Of a stretch of 19,003 bases of DNA, positions 14,551 to 19,003 are shown piece after piece. Positions within the stretch are counted from its first letter, which is position 1. Each line of letters starts with the position of its first letter. The DNA lies in NCBI GenBank assembly GCA_964463505.1, contig CAYXDC010000061.1, forward strand, positions 1 through 19,003, given 5' to 3'. The notes under the pieces were generated by a model. That model was not told the DNA's origin. It worked only from the letters and a program-made list of their open reading frames with translations, and searched no databases. Made by a program: the position numbers and the translations under genes. Source of the DNA: JAJZSS01 sp964463505 (GTDB taxonomy: Bacteria > Chloroflexota > Anaerolineae > Anaerolineales > UBA4823).

Positions 14551-15834
14551 CTATTTTTCCAGGATGGTCACCTGGATCAATGTGTCTCCTGGTGGAAGGC
14601 CAAAATCATTTGTGGGGTTGCGCTCGCTTAATGCCATGACGACTTCCATGCCCTCTACTACACGCCCAAAGATGGTGTAACCGCCGTTTAGCTGCTCTGC
14701 TGGCGCCATGGTTATAAAGAATTGGCTGCCATTGGAGCCTGGCCCTGCATTGGCCATACCCAATATACCGGGCTCGTCATAGACCAGGTCTGGAACGATC
14801 TCGTTATCAAACGCGTAGCCGGGTGAACCATAGCCTGTTCCGCTTGGGTCGCCAGTTTGGGCGACAAAACCAGGCAGCACGCGGTGAAAAGTGATGCCGT
14901 CATACCAGCCCTGGCGCGCCAGGAACACGAAATTATTTACCGCCAGAGGCGCAGCTTCTGCATAAAGCTCTACGACAATAGTGCCTTTTTCAGTTTCCAG
15001 GTTAGCCAGGTATTGCCTGGTTGAATCGAGCTCCATGGGCGGGCACGCCGTGAACTGGCGCTTTTCGAGCAACACCAGGTTGACGATCGCAGAAATATTT
15101 CCGTAGCTTATTTGACCATCATAAGCGCTTCCATTGATCACCAGGAAGGGTGTGCCAGGCAGCCCATTTTCGACGCCATAGTCCCAGGCTGCCTGGGATA
15201 GATCTACCAGGTCACTACTATTTAGATCGGTTTCGAACCGGGTAGTATCCAGTTCCAACGCTGCGGCATTTTCCAGCAGCCAGGTCTGGAAATCGGCGAC
15301 TGCCATGCTCGACCATTCGGATTGAGTTTCAAAAAGCAAATCATGCATTTCCCAGAACTTACCCTGAAGGCCGGCGGCTTCAGCAGCCTGGGTTGACAGA
15401 GCAGCTTTGTCATGGATGGATACCAGCGGGAAATGACGATAGACGACGCGTAGATCGTCTGGAAATTCAGTGTGTAATCGCGCCAACACGGACGCGAGAC
15501 CTGCACAGCCGGGTCACTGAAAATCTCCATATTCCAGGATGGTGACGTAAGCATCCTCAGGACCTTGGGTCCAGTCTTGTTCTGTAATGGGTAGAAATGG
15601 CGATTCTTCGTCAGGTGTGGTTTCCTGACTGACCACGGTGCATCCGGGAGGAGCGACAGGGCCAACCAGAGCCGTGGCGGCTGGTTGTTCTGACTCGGCA
15701 GGGGAGGCAGCTTCCTGTGTGAGCGCCGGGCTGCTTGCCTCTGTAGCCGGCGGGCTGACAGGGGTGTTCTGTGATTGGCAGGCTGCTAAGAGCATTGCCA
15801 GCACAATCAGCAGGAGGGTAAGGCGATTTTTCAT
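14551..15834 (-). CDS. Thioredoxin (DsbA-like)-cyclophilin lipoprotein, probable selenoprotein (in-frame UGA = Sec107)
   Basis: One frame of 427 codons plus stop, interrupted only by TGA at 15514-15516. Signal peptide with lipobox LAAC (Cys19); Ser/Pro/Thr/Glu-rich linker to about residue 75; DsbA-like domain about 85-260; cyclophilin about 283-427. The TGA falls at the first position of the redox motif, after EYGDFQ and before PGC, where family members have Cys: UPGC, Sec107-Cys110. The cis-Pro is Pro229 in GTPFLVING. The cyclophilin keeps FHRV (Arg318), GFVAQTGDP and GSQFFIT. Cys65 and Cys264 flank the thioredoxin domain and might pair. Expected role: thiol redox folding plus prolyl isomerisation outside the membrane. 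Gene callers would split it into 15514-15834 and a GTG-started 14551-15489. Alternatives are a nonsense mutation or sequencing error. A weak GGAG lies 14 nt before the ATG. Confidence 0.8.
15478..15497 (-). promoter_or_regulatory. Candidate bacterial SECIS element
   Basis: In the mRNA, 16 nt after the UGA, UCGCGUC pairs with GGCGCGA (seven pairs, one of them G-U) around the 6-nt loop CGUGUU. G is the second loop base and is followed by U, like the GU that SelB recognises in Escherichia coli fdhF. The loop begins 23 nt after the UGA, inside the 16-37 nt range I recall for bacterial SECIS elements. UGUG (15504-15507) may pair with CACA (15471-15474) below the stem, across an internal loop. The coding sequence still reads sensibly through it. 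Confidence 0.62.
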
Positions 15835-15881
15835 CGGGTGTTTTGTATCTCCAGGGTATCAGGATCAGAGTATCTTGGTCT

Positions 15882-15890
15882 ATTTTACCA
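15882..15890 (-). promoter_or_regulatory. Extended -10 promoter of the selenoprotein/prsW unit
   Basis: TGG followed by TAAAAT (15887-15882) on the minus strand lies in the 93-nt gap between the metalloprotease gene and the selenoprotein start. It would give a leader of about 40 nt. TTGCCG is 21 nt upstream, too far for a standard -35. Confidence 0.5.
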
Positions 15891-15927
15891 GTGTACCAGC
15901 CACAGCGCCGGCAAGATCAGGTGCGGT

Positions 15928-17211
15928 TCAAGGTTGGGAGACGGCTCTGTAAAGCTGATCAACGCTCCACATCCAGGACATGCGATTAATGAACTGGGCC
16001 AGTGTCGGGCTGGTAGAGCGCAAATCCCGTACGGCTGCGCCTACCGGGTCTTCGCCGGCTGCCCCACCGCTTGGGTGGTCCGCGTATGCGCCATGAAAGG
16101 CAAAGTAAGCCTGGTTGAGCTTGCGGATACGATAACCATTTTCCCAGAATACTGCCCGGCGGTCTTCCATGTAAGTCTCCGCCTCCAGGATCTGCCCTGC
16201 TTCGAGCATGCGATCTACATTCTGGCGCGTAACACGCATTTCGGTTTGAAAATCAAACTCTGGGGGCGTTGCGGATTCTGCAGGTTGTTCATCAGTAGAT
16301 GAATCGGTTTCGGTGGTTGCCGGAGGTGGGGGTACAAACTCGGGATAATAGCGTTCCAGCAATGCCAGGCCGATCTCTTTACCGGCAATACTGGCGACGG
16401 TCTCATTCATGGTGCGCAGCTCAGCGCTGGTGAAATAGTTAATCCCTAACGGACGCAGGGTCAGGTAGTTGTGCACCCATTCGTGGGCGACTACCTCCAG
16501 CAATCCATTCAGGTAACTGGTTTGGTAAACCATGGTCGGATAAAGCCCTACCCCTCCGATCGATACAACCAGGGAAGAGATATCCAATGCATTGTCTACC
16601 TGCTCTTCAAGCGCTTGTTGCTGATCTACAGTCAGATCGGGGAGTAAAGAAATATCCGCTTCCTGGCGGATCACATCGCGGGGCGAGATGATCAGCGCCT
16701 GGGGCAACGGCGTGCTGTGGTAAAGCACTGGGGGGATTGGCTGCCCACCCAGGCTCAATCCCATCTCATGGATGACATCGCTAAGCTGGCTTTGCAGGAT
16801 CGACTCAGCCAGTGGGCCGGATTTCAGGCGTTGCTCGTAAAGCGTTTCCAATTCGGCGCGCAGAGCCTCAGATGCCTGCTGAGGGTCGTCAATCGCCGGA
16901 TCGGTAAAGACCTCGTGCAGGCGCGTCTCTGAACTCTGGATGCGGCCCACCAGATCCAGATAATCTAGCACTACCTGTTTGCGCGCCGCGCCTACCAGGT
17001 AGTCGCTAATACTGAGAGCCTCTTGCTCCAATTTTACAGATAAGGCTTTAATGGTCCAGGTAGCGTAATCAAACTCCAGGGGGCGGGTGAAAGCGCGCAC
17101 TCGTCCGGGCAAGTCGGCAGGAAGCTGACCGCTGCTGCCGAGTAGCGCGGCGAGTACCATTAAATTCACTACCATACGCAAGCTGGAGAGGAGGCGTGTG
17201 AGAATGGACAT
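15928..17211 (-). CDS. Membrane-anchored HExxH zinc metalloprotease, uncharacterised
   Basis: 427 aa from ATG 17211. The zinc motif is HEWVH (His243, Glu244, His247), preceded by LLEVVA as in the active-site helix of zincins. Glu270 in RTMNETVAS is a good candidate for the third, gluzincin-type ligand. A hydrophobic N-terminal helix (about residues 10-28) should anchor or export it, placing the catalytic domain outside. An acidic Ser/Thr/Pro/Glu-rich linker at about 308-336 separates a C-terminal helical part. No named family is recognised. The ATG has no ribosome-binding site but lies 7 nt after an extended -10 box, so the message may be leaderless; an upstream TTG (17253) would add 14 residues but would precede that promoter. 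Confidence 0.82.
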   Translation of the reverse strand: MSILTRLLSSLRMVVNLMVLAALLGSSGQLPADLPGRVRAFTRPLEFDYATWTIKALSVKLEQEALSISDYLVGAARKQVVLDYLDLVGRIQSSETRLHEVFTDPAIDDPQQASEALRAELETLYEQRLKSGPLAESILQSQLSDVIHEMGLSLGGQPIPPVLYHSTPLPQALIISPRDVIRQEADISLLPDLTVDQQQALEEQVDNALDISSLVVSIGGVGLYPTMVYQTSYLNGLLEVVAHEWVHNYLTLRPLGINYFTSAELRTMNETVASIAGKEIGLALLERYYPEFVPPPPATTETDSSTDEQPAESATPPEFDFQTEMRVTRQNVDRMLEAGQILEAETYMEDRRAVFWENGYRIRKLNQAYFAFHGAYADHPSGGAAGEDPVGAAVRDLRSTSPTLAQFINRMSWMWSVDQLYRAVSQP

Positions 17212-17218
17212 TTGCGAG

Positions 17219-17227
17219 ATTGTACCA
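17219..17227 (-). promoter_or_regulatory. Extended -10 promoter, probably giving a leaderless metalloprotease mRNA
   Basis: TGG followed by TACAAT (17224-17219) on the minus strand. Only 7 nt separate the end of the -10 from ATG 17211, which is where transcription normally begins. No ribosome-binding site precedes that ATG. Confidence 0.55.
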
Positions 17228-17280
17228 TCAGCCAGGGGGGACGTGGCGATCAAGGGTTGCTATACTGGCCGCTACTTTAG

Positions 17281-17289
17281 TGTTAAAAT
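17281..17289 (+). promoter_or_regulatory. Extended -10 promoter of the epimerase gene
   Basis: TGT followed by TAAAAT (17284-17289). TTGCTA at 17257-17262 is 21 nt upstream, longer than normal. Transcription should begin near 17296-17297, at the ATG of the short leader ORF. Confidence 0.55.
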
Positions 17290-17296
17290 CGTGGAG

Positions 17297-17335
17297 ATGC
17301 CAGACACTTATTTCCATATTACAGGGCAGAAATGA
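17297..17335 (+). CDS. Possible 12-codon leader ORF overlapping the epimerase start
   Basis: ATG 17297 opens MPDTYFHITGQK and ends in a TGA that overlaps the epimerase ATG as ATGA. The ATG falls 7 nt after the -10 box, so it would be the first codon of a leaderless transcript. GGAG directly abuts it, too close to serve as a normal ribosome-binding site. Coupled translation into the epimerase, which has only a weak AGGG of its own, is plausible. Chance remains possible for so short an ORF. Confidence 0.35.
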   Translation: MPDTYFHITGQK

Positions 17336-18288
17336 ATTTTCTCATCACCGGCGCAGCCGGGTTTTTAGGTTCCAAATTAGCCAATTTTCTGGCACGCGAG
17401 GGTCACCAGGTGCGTGGTCTGGATGATCTGTCTGCTGGCGATCAACAGGCGCTTTCACCCGATGTGCTCTTCACGCGCGGCGATGTAAATGACCGCCCTA
17501 AGTTGTGGACACTTTTGCAAGAAGTGGATTGTGTGTACCATCTGGCAGCGCGTGTGGCGGTGCCAGAGTCAGTGCTCTACCCGCGGGAGTACAACGCTGT
17601 GAATGTTGGCGGCGCGGTCAGCTTGATGGAGGCTATTCGCGATGTAGGCGTCAAGCGCGTAGTGTTCATCTCGTCTGGCGCGGTGTATGGCGATCAGGGT
17701 GAGCAACCGTTGAAAGAATCGGCCCATCCGAACCCGCGCTCGCCTTACGCAGTTTCCAAACTGGCGGCTGAGTATTATGTGCGCACAATCGGTGACTTGT
17801 GGAACATCGAAACGGTTTGCCTGCGGGTGTTTAACGCCTATGGTCCAGGGCAGCATCTTCCGCCCTCGCATCCGCCCGTGATCCCCAACTACCTGCGCCA
17901 GGCGATGCGTGGAGGTACGTTGGTGATGCATGGTGAAGGCTTGCAGACACGCGATTACGTTTACGTGGATGATGTAGTCAGCGCCATGATTGCTGCGGCA
18001 ACGGCCCCTGGCATTAACCACATGGTTATCAACGTAGGCAGCGGAGTCGAAACCAGCATCCGTGAGCTGGTACGCCTGGTTGGTGAAACGACCGGGGCTA
18101 AGCTGGAGGTGATCACCAATCCGCGCACTTCGCCCGGTGTCTCACGTATGTGCGCTGATCTGGGACTGGCGCGCGAAAAATTAGGCTACCAGCCACGTTT
18201 TTTCCTAAGCAACGGCTTGCGCCTGACCCTGGATCGGGATTCCCGCTTTCGAGTTGAGCCGCCCACCCGGCCTATCAACCGTTCATGA
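17332..18288 (+). CDS. NAD-dependent nucleotide-sugar epimerase/dehydratase (extended SDR)
   Basis: 318 aa. The cofactor motif GAAGFLG is at residues 7-13 and DD after the second strand fits NAD preference. YHLAA, the catalytic Ser in ISSGAVYGD, and YAVSK (the YxxxK dyad) follow; RVFNAYGPGQ and the C-terminal RDYVYVDD are typical of UDP-glucose 4-epimerase-like proteins. It likely interconverts a UDP- or dTDP-hexose for cell-surface polysaccharide in the cytoplasm. The exact sugar is not decidable, as GalE-, WbpP- and RfbB-type enzymes share these motifs. The start is ATG 17332 because the cofactor motif begins directly after it. It is divergent from the metalloprotease gene. Confidence 0.9.
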   Translation: MNFLITGAAGFLGSKLANFLAREGHQVRGLDDLSAGDQQALSPDVLFTRGDVNDRPKLWTLLQEVDCVYHLAARVAVPESVLYPREYNAVNVGGAVSLMEAIRDVGVKRVVFISSGAVYGDQGEQPLKESAHPNPRSPYAVSKLAAEYYVRTIGDLWNIETVCLRVFNAYGPGQHLPPSHPPVIPNYLRQAMRGGTLVMHGEGLQTRDYVYVDDVVSAMIAAATAPGINHMVINVGSGVETSIRELVRLVGETTGAKLEVITNPRTSPGVSRMCADLGLAREKLGYQPRFFLSNGLRLTLDRDSRFRVEPPTRPINRS

Positions 18289-18323
18289 CCTTCCTTCAGG
18301 TCTAGCATCACATCCTAGAAGCT

Positions 18324-18400
18324 ATCTCAAAAATAGATTAAGGGGGGTGTTTTTCGGCGGCTGCGCTGCCGAAAAACACCCCACCCCACATTTTTGAGAT
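18324..18400. repeat. 77-nt two-tier palindromic element downstream of the epimerase
   Basis: The outer arms ATCTCAAAAAT (18324-18334) and ATTTTTGAGAT (18390-18400) are perfect 11-bp inverted repeats. Inside them a perfect 15-bp stem (18344-18358 with 18368-18382) carries a short GC-rich tip. The two stems are separated by an unpaired 9/7-nt internal loop. It may act as the epimerase terminator, with T5 after the stem on either strand. However, the sharply defined terminal repeats resemble a small dispersed palindromic repeat or MITE. No second copy lies in this window. Confidence 0.75.
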
Positions 18401-18403
18401 GAG

Positions 18404-18434
18404 TTGTACTCAAAGCAGGTCCGCCTGCTAAATT
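18404..18434 (+). promoter_or_regulatory. Putative purA promoter with an internal inverted repeat
   Basis: TTGTAC (18404-18409) and an extended -10, TGC-TAAATT (TAAATT 18429-18434), are 19 nt apart. Between them AGCAGG (18414-18419) and CCTGCT (18424-18429) form an inverted repeat with a 4-nt centre that partly overlaps the -10. This is a position suited to a repressor operator, but no regulator is identified. Confidence 0.5.
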
Positions 18435-18460
18435 GACTCCTCTATCAGGAGGTACTTACG

Positions 18461-19003
18461 ATGCCTGTAACCATAGTTCTTGGCGCTCAGTGGGGCGATG
18501 AAGCGAAAGGGAAAGTTGCCGACTTGCTCTCGGGAGATGCGGCAGTGGTGGCGCGATTTAACGGGGGTGATAATGCCGGTCATACGGTGATCAATCCCTA
18601 TGGCACTTTCAAACTACGCCTGCTGCCGAATGGCTTTGCCAGCCCTGAGACGCGCTGTGTGATCGGACCGGGTGTAGCGATCAACTTACAAACCCTGGTG
18701 GATGAGATCGAGATGCTGGAAGGGCGCGGGCTACCCATTCGCGAGCGTTTGTGGATCTCGCCGCGCTGCCATGTGGTTATGCCCTACCATCCCCTGGTGG
18801 AAGCTATCTATGAGAATGCCAAGGGGGACGCCCGCACAGGTACTACCCGGCGCGGCATGGGTCCGGTGTATGCCGATAAAGTGAGCTACAACGGTATCCG
18901 TCTGGCAGATCTGGCCGACCGTGATGTTTTTGCAGATAAGCTGCGCGTTCAATTAGCAGTTAAGAATCCATTACTGGAAGCCTTTGGGACACCTGCTCTG
19001 GAT
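18461..19003 (+). CDS. purA: Adenylosuccinate synthetase, 3' end outside the window
   Basis: The first 181 residues are visible, under half of the usual length of about 430. The enzyme joins IMP and aspartate using GTP, the first committed step to AMP. The phosphate-binding loop is GDEAKGK (residues 12-18) with catalytic Asp13, and NAGHT contains catalytic His41; GTTRRGMGPVYADK matches the IMP-binding segment. The loop has Ala where Escherichia coli has Gly (GDEGKGK), probably a tolerated variant. AGGAGGT, 7 nt before the ATG, is the strongest ribosome-binding site in the window. Promoter and operator-like repeat are just upstream. Confidence 0.97.
   Translation, partial: MPVTIVLGAQWGDEAKGKVADLLSGDAAVVARFNGGDNAGHTVINPYGTFKLRLLPNGFASPETRCVIGPGVAINLQTLVDEIEMLEGRGLPIRERLWISPRCHVVMPYHPLVEAIYENAKGDARTGTTRRGMGPVYADKVSYNGIRLADLADRDVFADKLRVQLAVKNPLLEAFGTPALD

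Noticed and set aside
14137..14631. 164-codon open frame opposite the PrsW-like gene
   Set aside because: Low-complexity composition is that of an antisense reading of membrane helices; it has no motif or ribosome-binding site and overlaps two clear genes.
14551..15489. A separate GTG-started cyclophilin/thioredoxin gene, with 15514-15834 as an independent short lipoprotein
   Set aside because: The GTG start would fall inside the thioredoxin fold just after its active site, has no suitable ribosome-binding site, and leaves a lipoprotein ending exactly at EYGDFQ. One frame joined by a recoded TGA explains both halves.
15497..15504. GCAGGUCU in the mRNA, identical to part of the Escherichia coli fdhF SECIS apical region
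   Set aside because: It begins only 9 nt after the UGA and its own stem is short and rich in G-U pairs. The hairpin at 15478-15497 fits distance and loop rules better. The likeness may be chance, though the two folds could compete.
15514..15516. TGA as a general sense codon (Trp or Gly) in this genome
   Set aside because: TGA is the natural stop of mutY, the dipeptidase, the first M16 gene, the PrsW-like gene and others, often in start/stop overlaps. Reassignment would fuse these genes.

Overview
The window looks like a chromosomal housekeeping stretch from a bacterium of moderate GC. Gene style suggests an Anaerolineae-type Chloroflexota: a paired M16 peptidase, a large membrane-anchored penicillin-acylase-type Ntn hydrolase, PrsW- and DedA-type membrane proteins, and a lipoprotein thioredoxin/cyclophilin fusion. 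This assignment is inference from gene content, not a database result. TGA ends many clear genes here, so the genetic code is standard. No insertion sequence, prophage or CRISPR array is visible.

Layout. 1-234: two minus-strand tRNA genes (Phe GAA, then Gly GCC cut by the window edge) behind a strong promoter whose -35 box overlaps the stop codon of the next gene. 231-1082 (-): a hypothetical protein with a concanavalin-like fold and a membrane segment. 1246-4935 (+): a compact operon (metallo-beta-lactamase-fold protein, 100-aa protein, MutY, M19 dipeptidase, four-helix membrane protein) closed by a bidirectional terminator. 5013-6359 (-): an FprA-like ferredoxin/NADP reductase with its own promoter. 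6755-9788 (+): an active plus inactive M16 peptidase pair followed by acpS. 9938-12448 (+): penicillin acylase-family Ntn hydrolase, converging through a terminator on dedA (12534-13202, -). 13272-17211 (-): PrsW-like protease, a thioredoxin-cyclophilin lipoprotein and an HExxH metalloprotease. 17332-18288 (+): nucleotide-sugar epimerase. 18324-18400: a long palindromic element. 18461-19003 (+): the start of purA.

The main discovery is at 14551-15834 (-). A single reading frame encodes a 427-residue lipoprotein with a DsbA-like thioredoxin domain and a cyclophilin domain. It is interrupted only by one TGA (15514-15516), placed exactly where the first cysteine of the redox motif CPGC should be. 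A hairpin that fits the bacterial SECIS rules (7-bp stem, 6-nt loop with G in loop position 2, loop 23 nt after the UGA) lies at 15478-15497. I read this as a selenoprotein, UPGC, that gene callers would split into a short lipoprotein and a GTG-started cyclophilin. Together with PrsW (7 nt downstream), the metalloprotease, DedA and the acylase, the region looks like an envelope protein quality-control neighbourhood (inference).

Two secondary themes emerge. Eight intergenic regions carry extended -10 promoters (TGnTAnnnT). In the divergent region 17212-17331, both -10 boxes end exactly 7 nt before an ATG, which suggests leaderless transcripts; one of these ATGs opens a 12-codon leader ORF overlapping the epimerase start.
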